NCBI RefSeq assembly: GCF_028618525.1
Contig: NZ_JAQITC010000010.1
Coordinates: 35,027 to 99,026 of the forward strand
DNA: 64,000 bases
Source of the DNA: Bartonella sp. AU55XJBT
GTDB taxonomy: Bacteria > Pseudomonadota > Alphaproteobacteria > Rhizobiales > Rhizobiaceae
Reading direction: 5' to 3'
Part shown: piece after piece, positions 10,471-20,250 of the stretch
Layout of the letters: the number at the start of each line of letters is the position of its first letter
Position numbering within the stretch: the stretch's first letter is position 1
The notes under the pieces: generated by a model
Database searches by the model: none
The model's input: only the letters and a program-made list of their open reading frames with translations
What the model was told of the DNA's origin: nothing
Position numbers and translations under genes: made by a program

Positions 10471-10667
10471 TTTTGTATTTGTTTTTTCATTCTCAAAAGT
10501 ATACCTTTGTCATTTTGAAGGCTAACAACAATAAGAAAATATCACTATACGTATCCTCTGTATACTTCAATTATCTTATACAAGTGAGTTATATCATCTG
10601 CATATTGATGAAAAAATTCAATGACTTTCCTGTTGGTCACTGCGCTTATGACAAAAACTTTACCAGT

Positions 10668-11270
10668 TTATCGACAAAAACACCCTTCAAGATGATCATT
10701 GACAATCCCTACAGACTGCATAAAAGCATAACAAATCGTGGGACCAACAAACGTCCAGCCGCGCCTCTTTAAATCTTGAGAAAGACGTATAGAAGCTGGA
10801 GTGATGGGATTTGCTAACAATGTTTGAAAATCTATCTTTTCATAACGCTCCGATTGTGGTGGCTGAAAAGACCAAAAATAGTGGGACAAACTCCCCCACT
10901 CGGTTATAATTTCCTGTGCTCTCAAGGCATTATTAAGCACTGAACGAATTTTTCCTTGATGACGAACAATGCCTTTATTCTGCATCAACATTTGCACCTT
11001 TAGCGCATCGTAATGAGCAATCTTTTCAAAGTGAAAATCATCAAATGCAATGCGAAAAGAAGAGCGTTTTTTTAAAATCGTAAACCAAGAAAGCCCCGCT
11101 TGGAAACCTTCAAGACAAATTTTTTCAAACAGAGGAATATCCTCAAAAACAGGTTTTCCCCATTCGTTATCATGATAAGCGCAATAAAGTGGATCCGTTC
11201 CTGCCCATGCGCAACGAACTTTTCCATCCACTCCCTTAAGAAGACCATCGGCAAGCATAATCTTTACCAT
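10668..11270 (-). CDS. tag: DNA-3-methyladenine glycosylase I
   Basis: Removes 3-methyladenine from alkylated DNA, the first step of base-excision repair; cytoplasmic. About 200 residues, the usual length. RCAWAGTDPLYCAYHDNEWG near the N-terminus holds the first zinc-binding Cys and His; LEGFQAGLSWFTIL holds the conserved Glu/Trp of the base pocket; NDHLEGCFC at the C-terminus provides the second His/Cys zinc pair. An upstream ATG at 11294 overlaps xseA by 23 bases but has no ribosome binding site. The ATG at 11270 begins one base after the xseA stop with AAGGA upstream, and is preferred. Downstream partner of xseA in a DNA repair pair. Confidence 0.93.
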   Translation of the reverse strand: MVKIMLADGLLKGVDGKVRCAWAGTDPLYCAYHDNEWGKPVFEDIPLFEKICLEGFQAGLSWFTILKKRSSFRIAFDDFHFEKIAHYDALKVQMLMQNKGIVRHQGKIRSVLNNALRAQEIITEWGSLSHYFWSFQPPQSERYEKIDFQTLLANPITPASIRLSQDLKRRGWTFVGPTICYAFMQSVGIVNDHLEGCFCR

Positions 11271-11271
11271 A

Positions 11272-12702
11272 TTAAAAGAGTGTTCCTTGATCATCGCTTG
11301 GCGACTTTATCTTCCTATGTTTTGAACGTGTCGGAGAAACAGGCTCTTGTGTTACAACACAGATATCTCCGTCAAAAAAGCGCAAATTTATTGGTCCACT
11401 TTCCGGAAACTGTACCAACCGTTTAATAGGTTTATGATCTTGCCCCAAAGCCAAAACAAAACCACGCTCTAAAATATTCTGATAAGAAGTGCTTTTTAAA
11501 AGCCTACATACCAACTCTAACGCCGCGCGTTGTTTTTCTACACTGCGCATAAAAGCACGATGAAGGCGTGCCGTATATTCCTTTGTGTGGCGTTGTGCTT
11601 TTTCACTCTTTAACAAACGTGGCGAAAGACGGAGGTGAAGGGCATGAAAAGAAAAACGTTTTTTATCGTAGCTCACACAAAGAGCACGCTGTAACCGACT
11701 TGAAATTTCATCAAAACCACGCCGCGGTAGAGCAAAAAGTTGGTCGACAGTGGGAAGACCTCGTCTGGCTGCACGCAACTTTTGTTGATGAAAATCAAAA
11801 GAACGTGCAAGTCCTTTACGCAAACGTGCCCCAAGTGACGCAACACTTACTTCAAGATCAAGCTTAACAGGAACAGCCTTTTCTGCAGCTCCTGTAGGGG
11901 TTGGAGCACGCCAATCAGCGACATAATCAATCAAAGTCCAGTCTGTTTCATGCCCAACAGCGGAAATAACGGGAAGGTCAGAAGCATAAATAGCACGAAC
12001 AACAGCCTCGTCATTAAACCCCCACAAATCTTCTAAACTTCCCCCTCCTCGTGCAACAATAAGCAGATCAGGCTTTGGAATATGCCCTCCTGAAGCAAGT
12101 GCATTAAAACCTTCAACAGCAGCAGCCACTTCGCTCCCGCTTGTTTCCCCCTGAACACGGACAGGCCAAACCAAAATATGCAACGGAAAACGATCAGAGA
12201 TACGATGAATAATATCGCGAATAACAGCCCCCGTTGGTGATGTTACAACACCAATAATTCGAGGCATATAAGGCAAGGGCTTTTTCTTTGCTTCATCAAA
12301 TAAGCCTTCTTCTGCAAATTTTTTCTTACGATTTTCAAGAAGAGTCATCAAAGCACCAACCCCTGTTGGTTCAAGAGCTTCAATGACAATTTGATATTTC
12401 GATGACCCTGGATAAGTCGTAAGCTTGCCGACAGCAATAACTTCCATTCCTTCTTCAGGAGGGAATTTGAGCTTTTCCATAAACCCGCGCCAAATAACAG
12501 CTTCCAACCGCGCCTTATCATCTTTTAAGGCAAAATAAGCATGTCCCGAAGCATGAGCACCGCGGTAACCCGAGATCTCCCCACGTACCCGTACATATCC
12601 AAACTTTTCCTCAACAACACGCTTTAAAGCACCAGCTATTTCGGAAACAGTAAATTCCGCAATATTCGTTGCAACTGGCTTTTCACCAAACAAACTTACC
12701 AT
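11272..12702 (-). CDS. xseA: exodeoxyribonuclease VII large subunit
   Basis: Large subunit of the single-strand-specific exonuclease that trims DNA to short oligonucleotides; works with XseB (not in this window). 476 residues. N-terminal OB-fold ([52 protein letters not shown]), then the catalytic domain with the conserved [30 protein letters not shown] and [17 protein letters not shown] motifs, then a coiled-coil region and a short C-terminal domain ending GTLF. Complete, with no sign of damage. Decayed copies of its 5' third are found three times further along (about 14870-15375, 17385-17705, 19834-20250). Confidence 0.96.
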   Translation of the reverse strand: MVSLFGEKPVATNIAEFTVSEIAGALKRVVEEKFGYVRVRGEISGYRGAHASGHAYFALKDDKARLEAVIWRGFMEKLKFPPEEGMEVIAVGKLTTYPGSSKYQIVIEALEPTGVGALMTLLENRKKKFAEEGLFDEAKKKPLPYMPRIIGVVTSPTGAVIRDIIHRISDRFPLHILVWPVRVQGETSGSEVAAAVEGFNALASGGHIPKPDLLIVARGGGSLEDLWGFNDEAVVRAIYASDLPVISAVGHETDWTLIDYVADWRAPTPTGAAEKAVPVKLDLEVSVASLGARLRKGLARSFDFHQQKLRAARRGLPTVDQLFALPRRGFDEISSRLQRALCVSYDKKRFSFHALHLRLSPRLLKSEKAQRHTKEYTARLHRAFMRSVEKQRAALELVCRLLKSTSYQNILERGFVLALGQDHKPIKRLVQFPESGPINLRFFDGDICVVTQEPVSPTRSKHRKIKSPSDDQGTLF

Positions 12703-13100
12703 TTTTCAACTCTTTACGCCCATTTTGTGGATCTTTTCAAAACAACGCATCTTTAATTTTTTAACGTATAGCTTCACACAATACCCGTGGTAGCAATGAG
12801 GGAACAACCTCTACCCTTAATCTCAAACTGATGATCAAAAATCATCAAGGTTTAAAATATACTGATTATTTCGTCCAAAGTTTTATCAACGACAGTGAAA
12901 ATATTCAATCTCAACATCCATAAAAATTTAATGAGAAAAAATCTCTTTCTAAAAGAGCTATATCTTGAGAAAATCTTTCCTATACAACGGATAGATTTGT
13001 TAGCGATAAACTTCAACGTTTTGCAAAATTTTTAAATCCTATGCAAAACGTCGAAGATATTGTGATCGTATTTTTATAAGTTATAACATTGAAAACAGGT
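12703..13100. other. intergenic between xseA and dppA copy 3
   Basis: Holds the upstream region of xseA and the hairpin at 13011-13056. Parts of it (around 12895-12960) recur with changes near 17775-17850, showing it belongs to the duplicated unit. Confidence 0.5.
13011..13056 (-). repeat. hairpin 3' of dppA copy 3
   Basis: CTTCAACGTTTTGCA and TGCAAAACGTCGAAG form a 15-base stem with one wobble pair, 45 bases beyond the dppA copy 3 stop. Diverged versions stand in the same place after copies 4 and 5, and stem pairing is largely kept. It may act as a weak terminator or protect the 3' end of the transcript; there is no strong T run. Confidence 0.5.
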
Positions 13101-14732
13101 TTATTTTTCAACGGAAGCATAAAAAATACGTGGTGCACCATTCCACACCCATTTTTTTACATCAGGTGTCATAGCGACAGTATTATATGTCTGATAGATA
13201 AAAGCATAAGGTCCTTTTTGCATAAAATCACGCTGTAAATCAGCATACATTTGTGCCCGTTTCTGTGGATCTCTTTGAAAGAGGGCATCTTTCACCTTCT
13301 TATTCATATCTTCATCCAAATAGCCATGGCACCAACTAGGATAGCCTGTGTTTTTAGCCTCAAACCGATTATCAGGGTTTAAAATAAAACGTGAAGCCAT
13401 TGTATGAGGATCTGCAGAAGAATTATTCCATCCTATAAAAATGGTATCAAAACTGCGTGCATAAAGTTTTGAAAACAACTGCGTACCGATAAAATGTTCA
13501 ATCTTAAAGCGCACACCCACCTTTTTTGCATTATCTTGAATGGACTGAGCAATAGGCAAAGCAAAAGGATAAGGAGATTTTCCTGCAAAAATATTGGCCT
13601 CAAAGCCATTTGGATACCCTGCCTCCGTTAAAAGCTGCTTGGCTTTTTGAAGATCAAGTTTAAAAGGTTGCCCTTCTTTTTCATCCAAAGCCCCAAAATT
13701 ACCAAGAGGAATAAAGCTTGCCCGTGGAATACCAACATCTTTAAGAAGCGTTTTTCCCAAAGTATCATAATCGATAAGATAGCGCATTGCCAAACGCACT
13801 TTTTCATTGGCAAAAATAGGATTTGTCACATTGAATCCCCATACGATCAGAGATGGCGCCAACACTTTTTCAACCTTAATATCTGTTGTTGCTTGAAGAT
13901 CGGCTATATTTTCTGGTGTCAAATTACGCGCCACATCAATATCGTGTTTTTCCAACAGCAAGCGTTGTGTTCCAGGCTCTGCAATATGACGAATTAAGAT
14001 TTTCTTCAATTTGGGCGCCTCACCCCAATAATGGGAACTTGCCCGCAATAAAATCCCTTCTCCAGGACGCCAACTTTCTAACCGATAAGGACCAACACAA
14101 GCAGCATGACTTGCCAAATAGCGATTTCCCATATCACCATCTTGTTCATGTTTCATAAGGGTCTCACGATCAAGCAAAGCAACAGTACGATTAGTGGAAA
14201 TATTGCTCAGAATAAGCTCTGCTGGATAAGGTTTATCAAATTTCATCACCACGGTCTTCTCATCGGGTGCTTGAAAAGCCTCATCAACATTTTGTTCTGT
14301 GATACCATATTCATTAAAAGTTGCTGCATTAGACAGCTTCAGTTTGACAACTCGCCTCATCCCCCAAACAAGATCACGAGCACCAGCAGGACGACCATCA
14401 TTAAACTTCAAACCATCGCGCAAATGAAAAGTAATCGCTGTACTCTGGTCATCGCTTACAACATCCCAACTCTTTGCCAAAGAAGGAACGATTTTAGTTC
14501 CATCATTTTTAGCAGAATCAACCAAATTATCACAAACGTTGATAACAATTTCAGCACCATAACGGTCATTGAGCTGCGCAGGATCAAAATTACTAATCGC
14601 ATCGAGATCCCAAGCCATCACGAGGGTATCAGCCGGTGTTTTTGCTGCAACTTGTTGCGCAAACATCCCCAAAACAATAATAGCAGAAATAAAAGGACTG
14701 CTCCTTTTGAATATCTTTCTTTTTAACTTCAT
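13101..14732 (-). CDS. dppA: periplasmic dipeptide/heme-type substrate-binding protein, copy 3
   Basis: 543-residue SBP family 5 protein. Signal peptide MKLKRKIFKRSSPFISAIIV with cleavage near QVAAK. Same landmarks as the other copies (ISNFDPAQ, FHLRDGLKFNDGRPAGARDL, HAACVGPYRLESW, RYLIDYDTLGKTLLKD). It pairs most closely with copy 4: both have DVGIPRASFIP and KSPYPFALPIAQSIQDNAKK, absent from copies 1, 2 and 5. Ribosome binding site AAAGGGA lies before the ATG. The upstream leader is shared with copies 4 and 5 (TTTAAAGTTTATTG-like on the plus strand). Arose by tandem duplication; substrate unknown, presumed peptide or heme. Confidence 0.9.
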   Translation of the reverse strand: MKLKRKIFKRSSPFISAIIVLGMFAQQVAAKTPADTLVMAWDLDAISNFDPAQLNDRYGAEIVINVCDNLVDSAKNDGTKIVPSLAKSWDVVSDDQSTAITFHLRDGLKFNDGRPAGARDLVWGMRRVVKLKLSNAATFNEYGITEQNVDEAFQAPDEKTVVMKFDKPYPAELILSNISTNRTVALLDRETLMKHEQDGDMGNRYLASHAACVGPYRLESWRPGEGILLRASSHYWGEAPKLKKILIRHIAEPGTQRLLLEKHDIDVARNLTPENIADLQATTDIKVEKVLAPSLIVWGFNVTNPIFANEKVRLAMRYLIDYDTLGKTLLKDVGIPRASFIPLGNFGALDEKEGQPFKLDLQKAKQLLTEAGYPNGFEANIFAGKSPYPFALPIAQSIQDNAKKVGVRFKIEHFIGTQLFSKLYARSFDTIFIGWNNSSADPHTMASRFILNPDNRFEAKNTGYPSWCHGYLDEDMNKKVKDALFQRDPQKRAQMYADLQRDFMQKGPYAFIYQTYNTVAMTPDVKKWVWNGAPRIFYASVEK

Positions 14733-14869
14733 AGATTTATCCCTTTAAAGTTTATTGTGTAAATTTCCCTTGCAACAGGAACGTGCAAAAATAAAAAGAT
14801 CAGGCTTAGAAAACACACCTCCTAAAGACAAAATATCAAACCCTTTAAACAGCAAAAGCAGCCCCCCTA

Positions 14870-15375
14870 GACAACATTAGTAGCTAAAACAAAAGAGACA
14901 ACGAAAAATGATTTGATAAACAATGAGGAGCACCACAAATGACAGCGCCTGTTGATGATGTCACAACATCTGTAACTTTGAACATACAGACTAAAGATCT
15001 TCTTTATCGCACCAAACAAAATTTCTGCTTTAAAAATTTTTTGCGAGTTTCTAAAAAGAATCTTCAGAACACCAACTTCGGTTATTTTAAAAACCTCAAT
15101 CACCCTTTGATACTTTAACAATCCTCACAAGCATAGTTTTCATCAATGCCCACTCCTCTCCTTTCTCAAAAGGAAATTTGAGCATTTCGATGCCCCCATA
15201 CAAAGGACAATCTCCGGACAATCTCCAGCCTCTCATCATTTTTTAGGAAAGACGATAAATTTGAAGCATTCGCTCCACAATAATCTCATATTCCCCCAAC
15301 GCATCTACATATAACCCAATTTTTTCTCAATAGCACACTTTAAGGTCCCCGCTTTTTCTAAAAAAAATACTAAAT
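14870..15375 (-). pseudogene. decayed partial copy of xseA (relic 1)
   Basis: Aligns by eye with xseA positions about 12155-12650, in the same order and orientation: ATGACAGCGCCTGTTGATGA matches ATAACAGCCCCCGTTGGTGA in xseA, and CACACTTTAAGGTCCCCGCT matches CACGCTTTAAAGCACCAGCT near the xseA start. Frames are broken throughout. It shows that the duplicated unit carried the xseA 5' end together with dppA. Confidence 0.7.
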
Positions 15376-15554
15376 TCTGCTTATATTCAGTATGCCCATT
15401 TCTTAAACAAATAAATTTTTTATTTCACTTAAGATTGAAATCTCCAATCCTAATGCCTATATATAGGAATTTTTATAAAATGCATAGCCCTTCTTTCAAG
15501 AAGAGTATGTTAGAATTATTCTGTAATGTATTTTAAATCCATTTTACCGATAAA
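15376..15554. other. duplicated intergenic stretch
   Basis: AT-rich, non-coding. A part around 15415-15480 resembles 20275-20330 (CACTTAAGATTGAAATCTCC against CACTAAGGTTGAAATATCTA), again part of the duplicated unit. Confidence 0.45.
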
Positions 15555-15600
15555 CTTCGATATTTTGCAAAGCTTTTAAACCTTGTACAAAACACCGAAG
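15555..15600 (-). repeat. hairpin 3' of dppA copy 4
   Basis: CTTCGATATTTTGC and ACAAAACACCGAAG form an imperfect stem about 48 bases after the dppA copy 4 stop. Position and sequence match the hairpins after copies 3 and 5. Confidence 0.45.
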
Positions 15601-15648
15601 ATATCATCATCACATTCATCGTTGTATGTTACAACATTGAAAACATGC

Positions 15649-17280
15649 TTATTTTTCAATGGCATTATAAAAAATACGTGGTGCACTATTCCACACCCAT
15701 TTTTTTACATCAGGTGTCATAGCGATAATACTATATGTCTGATAGATAAAGGCAAAAGGTCCTTTTTGCATAAAATCACGCTGTAAGGCAGCATAGATTT
15801 GTGCCCGTTTCTGTGGATCTTTTTGAAATAAGGCTTCCTGAACCTTTTTATTCATATCTTCATCCAAATAGCCATGGCACCAACTAGGATAGCCTGTATT
15901 TTTAGCCTCAAACCGATTATCCGGATTATAAACAAGACGTGAAGCCATTGTATAAGGATCTGCAGAATCGTTATTCCATCCCATAAAAATTGTATCAAAA
16001 CTCCGTGCATAAAGTTTTGAAAACAACTGCGTACCGATAAAATGTTCAATTTTAAAGTGCACACCTATTTTTTTTGCATTGTCTTGGATAGACTGAGCAA
16101 TAGGCAAAGCAAAAGGATAAGGAGATTTTCCTGCAAAAATATTGGCCTCAAAACCATTTGGATACCCTGCCTCCGTTAAAAGCTGCTTGGCTTTTTGAAG
16201 ATCAAGTTTAAAAGGTTGCCCTTCTTTTTCATCCAAAGCTCCAAGATTGCCAATGGGAATAAAGCTTGCCCGTGGAATACCAACATCTTTAAGAAGCGTC
16301 TTTCCCAAAGTATCATAATCGATAAGATAGCGCATTGCCAAACGCACTTTTTCATTAGCAAAAATAGGATTTGTCACATTGAATCCCCACATGATCACAG
16401 ATGGAGCCAACACTTTTTCAATCTTAGTATCTGTTGTTGCTTGAAGATCGGCTATATCTTCTGGCATCAAATTACGCGCCACATCAATATCGTGTTTTTC
16501 CAACAATAAACGTTGTGTCCCAGGCTCAGCAATATGACGAATGAGAATCTGCTTCAATTTTGCTGGCCCTCCCCAATAATGGGAACTTGCACGCAACAAA
16601 ATTGCCTCTCCAGAACGCCAGTTTACTAATTGATAAGGACCAACACAAGCAGCGTGACTTGCCAAATAGCGATTTCCCATATCACCATCTTGTTCGTGTT
16701 TCATGATTGTTTCACGATCAAGTAAAGCCGCAACACGAGTCGTAAGAATATGTCCAAGGATTATTTCTGCTGGATAAAGCTTGTCAAACTTCATCACCAC
16801 TGTCTTTTCATCGGGTGCTTGAAGAGTAGAATCAACATTTTGTTCTGTAATGCCATATTCGTTAAATATTGCCGCTGCCGACAACTTCAATTTGACAACC
16901 CGCCTCATCCCCCAAACAAGATCATGAGCACCAGCAGGACGACCATCATTAAACTTCAAATCATCACGCAAATGAAAAGTAATGACTGTACCCCCGCCTT
17001 CATTTGAAACATCCCAACTCTTTGCTAAAGAAGGCGCTATTTTAGCTGCATCATCTGTAGCGGAATCAATGAGGTTGTCACAAATATTAGCAACGATTTC
17101 ATTGCCATAGCGTTCATTGATCTGCGCAGGATCAAAAGTCTCGATTGAATCAAGATTCAAAGCCATTACAAGGGTATCGGCCGGTGTTTTTGCTGAAACT
17201 GGTTGTACAGCCATCCCCAGAGCCATAAGAGCAGAAACAAAAGGACTGCTCCCTTTTAATATTTTTCTTTTTAAATTCAT
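15649..17280 (-). CDS. dppA: periplasmic dipeptide/heme-type substrate-binding protein, copy 4
   Basis: 543-residue SBP family 5 protein, intact. Signal peptide MNLKRKILKGSSPFVSALMA, cleavage near PVSAK. Landmarks ETFDPAQINERYG, FHLRDDLKFNDGRPAGAHDL, HAACVGPYQLVNWRSGE, RYLIDYDTLGKTLLKD. It is nearly the same as copy 3 in the middle and C-terminal half, but differs in the segments NEGGGTV, HILTTRVA and YWGGPAKL, which lie on the substrate-cleft side in this fold (inference). Start set by the conserved MNLKRKIL and a G-rich ribosome binding site. Confidence 0.9.
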   Translation of the reverse strand: MNLKRKILKGSSPFVSALMALGMAVQPVSAKTPADTLVMALNLDSIETFDPAQINERYGNEIVANICDNLIDSATDDAAKIAPSLAKSWDVSNEGGGTVITFHLRDDLKFNDGRPAGAHDLVWGMRRVVKLKLSAAAIFNEYGITEQNVDSTLQAPDEKTVVMKFDKLYPAEIILGHILTTRVAALLDRETIMKHEQDGDMGNRYLASHAACVGPYQLVNWRSGEAILLRASSHYWGGPAKLKQILIRHIAEPGTQRLLLEKHDIDVARNLMPEDIADLQATTDTKIEKVLAPSVIMWGFNVTNPIFANEKVRLAMRYLIDYDTLGKTLLKDVGIPRASFIPIGNLGALDEKEGQPFKLDLQKAKQLLTEAGYPNGFEANIFAGKSPYPFALPIAQSIQDNAKKIGVHFKIEHFIGTQLFSKLYARSFDTIFMGWNNDSADPYTMASRLVYNPDNRFEAKNTGYPSWCHGYLDEDMNKKVQEALFQKDPQKRAQIYAALQRDFMQKGPFAFIYQTYSIIAMTPDVKKWVWNSAPRIFYNAIEK

Positions 17281-17384
17281 AGATTTCTCCCTTTAAAGGT
17301 TATTGGATAAATTTTCCATGCTACAAAGATACGCAAAATAATAAAATGGGATGAACCATAGGCTCCAAGAGATAAAGTTTTAAA
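17281..17384. other. leader of dppA copy 4
   Basis: Short upstream region similar to those of copies 3 and 5 (TTTAAAG, then TTATTG, then a GCAAAATAAT-like box on the plus strand). Probably contains the promoter; no exact boxes assigned. Confidence 0.4.
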
Positions 17385-17705
17385 ACCTTCACTCCAAAAC
17401 CTCTTTTAATATCATCAAAGCGCTCCCCCTATTGGCTCAAGTACCTTAATAACAAAGAACCTTCATAAGAATTTGAAATATCGATAAAACAGAAAAATTC
17501 GTCAATTTGCCAATGCAACGACCTTTACTCTTTCTTCAAGTTTTTGCTTCACTCCCTTAAAAACAACACCTTCCAATTGGCATCTCATCATTTTTCACAG
17601 CAAAAGAAAACACGGAGATCATAAAAAACTGATATTCCTCGCCTTCTCAATATACTTCCATAAAGAATTTTTGCTTCAATATTGCAAAGCCTTTTATCCT
17701 TTAGA
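17385..17705 (-). pseudogene. decayed partial copy of xseA (relic 2)
   Basis: Same order and strand as xseA at about 12320-12640: ATCATCAAAGCGCTCCCCCT matches GTCATCAAAGCACCAACCCC, then AAGTACCTTAATAAC, AATATCGATAAAAC and CTTCCAATTGGCATC follow in register with AAGAGCTTCAATGAC, ATTTCGATGACCC and CTTCCAACCGCGCC. Multiple frame breaks. Second remnant of the duplicated unit. Confidence 0.65.
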
Positions 17706-17894
17706 AATAATAAATTATGCGACATTGGTTGTACGTTTTTTTTTCAGCAAAGAAATTGCCTCTTTCCCATTCAGAGAAGTTGATATGTTCAATCTTAACA
17801 TTCACACGAACACACCTTCAATGAGAAGAAAAAATCTCTCTTCACAGAATGTCTTGAAAAGATCTTCAACAACACACGCACTCCTCAGCCATAA

Positions 17895-17939
17895 ATTCGG
17901 CGTATTGTAAAGCTCAAAAACTTATGCAAAACGCCGAAT
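17895..17939 (-). repeat. hairpin 3' of dppA copy 5
   Basis: ATTCGGCGTATTGTA and TGCAAAACGCCGAAT form an imperfect stem with a compensated GC-rich base. Third member of the hairpin set, 48 bases beyond the dppA copy 5 stop. Confidence 0.5.
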
Positions 17940-17986
17940 ATATTATGGCTATGCTTTTTATCTATTTGACAGCATTAAAGACCCAC

Positions 17987-19612
17987 TTATTTTTCAATTT
18001 TATTATAAAAAATTTGTGGTGCGCTATTCCAAACCCACTTTTTGACATTAGGTGTCATCCCGATAACAGTATATTTCTGGAAGATAAACGCATAAGGTCC
18101 TTTTTGCATCAATTCACGTTGTAAATCAGCATATATTTTGGCCCGTTTTTGTGGATCTTTTTGAAATAAAGCCTCTTCAACTTTTTTATTCATCTTTGTA
18201 TCAAAATACCCATGCTGCCAACTAGGATAGGCTGTATTTTTTGCCTCAAACCGATTATCCGGATTATATATAAGACGTGAAGCCATTGTATGGGGATCTG
18301 CAGAATCATTATTCCATCCAACAAAAATCGTATCAAAAGCCCGTGCATAAAGTTTGGAAAACAACTGTGTCCCTGCCAAACGCTCAATTTTAAGATGCAC
18401 CCCCGCCTGTTCTGCACTATCTTGAAGAGATTGGGCAAGGAGCAGCCTATAAGGATCATTTGAAACGAGGAAATTGGCCTCAAATCCGTTCGGATAACCA
18501 GCCTCTGCTAAAAGTTTCTTGGCTTTTTGAATATCAAGCTTAAAAGGCTGCCCTTCTTTTTCATCCAAAGCCCCGAGGTTGCCAAGAGGAATAAAACTTG
18601 CCCGTGGAACACCAACGCCTTTTAGAAGCTTTTTACCAAGACCTTCATAGTCTATGAGATAGCGCATCGCCAAGCGTACTTTTTCCTTCGCAAAAATGGG
18701 ATTTGTCATGTTGAAGCCCCAATACATCATCGATGGCTCTAACACTTCCTCGATTTTAACATCTGTGGTTTTTTGTAGATCTGCAAGATCTTCAGGGGTC
18801 AAATTACGGGCAACGTCGATATCATGTTTTTGCAACAATAAACGTTGTGTTCCAGGCTCTGCCACATGACGAATGAGAATCTGCTTCAGTTTAGGAGCTT
18901 CTCCCCAATAATGAGAGCTTGCATGCAACAAAAGAGCTTCTCCAGGGCGCCAACTTTTTAACCGATAAGGACCAACACAAGCAGCATGCGTTTTCAAATA
19001 CTGATTGCCCAGATCGCCATCTTTTTCATGCTTCATAATTGTTTTACGATCCAGCAAAGCTGTCGCAGGACTTGCCACAATATTATTAAGAATAAGTTCT
19101 GCTGGATAAGGCTTATCAAATTTCATCACCACTGTTTTTTCATCAGGGGCTTGCAAAGCATCATCAACATTTTGCTCTGTAATGCCATATTCATTAAAAA
19201 TTGCTGCATTCCCCATCTTCAATTTAACAACCCGCTTCATCCCCCAAATAAGATCATTGGCGTTGGCTTCTCTCCCATCATTAAACTTCAAACCATCACG
19301 CAAATGAAAGGTGATTACCGTACTGTGATCATCCCCAGCAACATCCCAATGTGTTGCTAAAGATGGAACCATTTTAGCAGGATTATCTGTAGCACCACTC
19401 ACCAAATTATCACAAACATTGCGAATAATTTCACTTCCATAAACATCTGTGAGTTGCGCGGGATCAAACGTACTGATTGCATCCATATTCCAAGCCATCA
19501 CAAGGGTATTCGCCGGCGTTTTTGCTGAAGCCTGTTGTATAAACATCCCCATTGCTATAAGAGCAGAAACAAGAGAGCTGCTATTTTTCAATATTTTTCT
19601 GTTCAAATTCAT
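17987..19612 (-). CDS. dppA: periplasmic dipeptide/heme-type substrate-binding protein, copy 5
   Basis: 541-residue SBP family 5 protein with signal peptide (MNLNRKILKNSSSLVSALIA, cleavage near QASAK). Landmarks ISTFDPAQLTDVYG, FHLRDGLKFNDGREANANDL, HAACVGPYRLKSWRPGEALL, RYLIDYEGLGKKLLKG. It is the sister of copy 2, ten kilobases away, with an almost base-identical block at about 18850-19045 (copy 2: 8630-8825). Its leader instead resembles that of copies 3 and 4. This mosaic suggests recombination between copies. Intact and presumably expressed from its own promoter. Confidence 0.9.
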   Translation of the reverse strand: MNLNRKILKNSSSLVSALIAMGMFIQQASAKTPANTLVMAWNMDAISTFDPAQLTDVYGSEIIRNVCDNLVSGATDNPAKMVPSLATHWDVAGDDHSTVITFHLRDGLKFNDGREANANDLIWGMKRVVKLKMGNAAIFNEYGITEQNVDDALQAPDEKTVVMKFDKPYPAELILNNIVASPATALLDRKTIMKHEKDGDLGNQYLKTHAACVGPYRLKSWRPGEALLLHASSHYWGEAPKLKQILIRHVAEPGTQRLLLQKHDIDVARNLTPEDLADLQKTTDVKIEEVLEPSMMYWGFNMTNPIFAKEKVRLAMRYLIDYEGLGKKLLKGVGVPRASFIPLGNLGALDEKEGQPFKLDIQKAKKLLAEAGYPNGFEANFLVSNDPYRLLLAQSLQDSAEQAGVHLKIERLAGTQLFSKLYARAFDTIFVGWNNDSADPHTMASRLIYNPDNRFEAKNTAYPSWQHGYFDTKMNKKVEEALFQKDPQKRAKIYADLQRELMQKGPYAFIFQKYTVIGMTPNVKKWVWNSAPQIFYNKIEK

Positions 19613-19833
19613 AGACTTTTCCTTTTAAAGTTTATTGTATAAATTCCCCACGCAACAAGAACGTGCAAAATAATGAGATAAGACAAACCATAGGCTCTGA
19701 AAAACAATGTGATTAAAACTTTCAAGCGACACCACTTACCAACCACTCCTCCTGCCACACTTATAAAGCTAACCCTCAATATGCATCAAAAAACAATTTA
19801 ATATAAATAAATGGTATAACCGATATCAAAATC

Positions 19834-20250
19834 TACTGATGATATCACAGCGTCTACCCTTGAAGACTATTAAGACAGAAATTCTTTCTCTTTTGTCGAG
19901 CAAGCTTATCTCTCCTTTTTTCTTCTAGCGTTTTTTCCGCCATCAAAGCACTCCCCTGTTAGTGCAAGCACCTTAATAATAAAAAGCCTTAACAATAATT
20001 TGATCTTTCAACAAAACAGAAAAATTCACTCATTTTTCAATATCAAGCACCTCTCCGCCTTCTGCAAAATGAATTTTTCCATAATTCCCCACTCAATAAC
20101 AAGCTCCTCATTATATCTTAATATCTTATTTCAAAACAAAAAGAGCATAAGCACCATAAACTCCTGATATTTCGCACACATCCGTACAGAACAAAAATTT
20201 TTTCAACAGCCTATTTTAATACCTTTGCTCCTTTAATAACACTCAATTCA
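19834..20250 (-). pseudogene. decayed partial copy of xseA (relic 3)
   Basis: In register with xseA at about 12238-12650: GATGATATCACAGCGTCTAC against GGTGATGTTACAACACCAAT, CCGCCATCAAAGCACTCCCC against AGTCATCAAAGCACCAACCC, and GAGCATAAGCACCATAAACT against AGCATGAGCACCGCGGTAAC. No open frame survives. It borders the end of the duplicated block. Confidence 0.65.

Noticed and set aside
10473..10772. 99-codon ORF overlapping the tag gene end
   Set aside because: No ribosome site, low-complexity composition, overlaps a firmly identified gene on the other strand.
14106..14726. Long plus-strand ORFs opposite the dppA genes
   Set aside because: They mirror the coding strand of the binding proteins; the dppA frames have signal peptides and conserved motifs.
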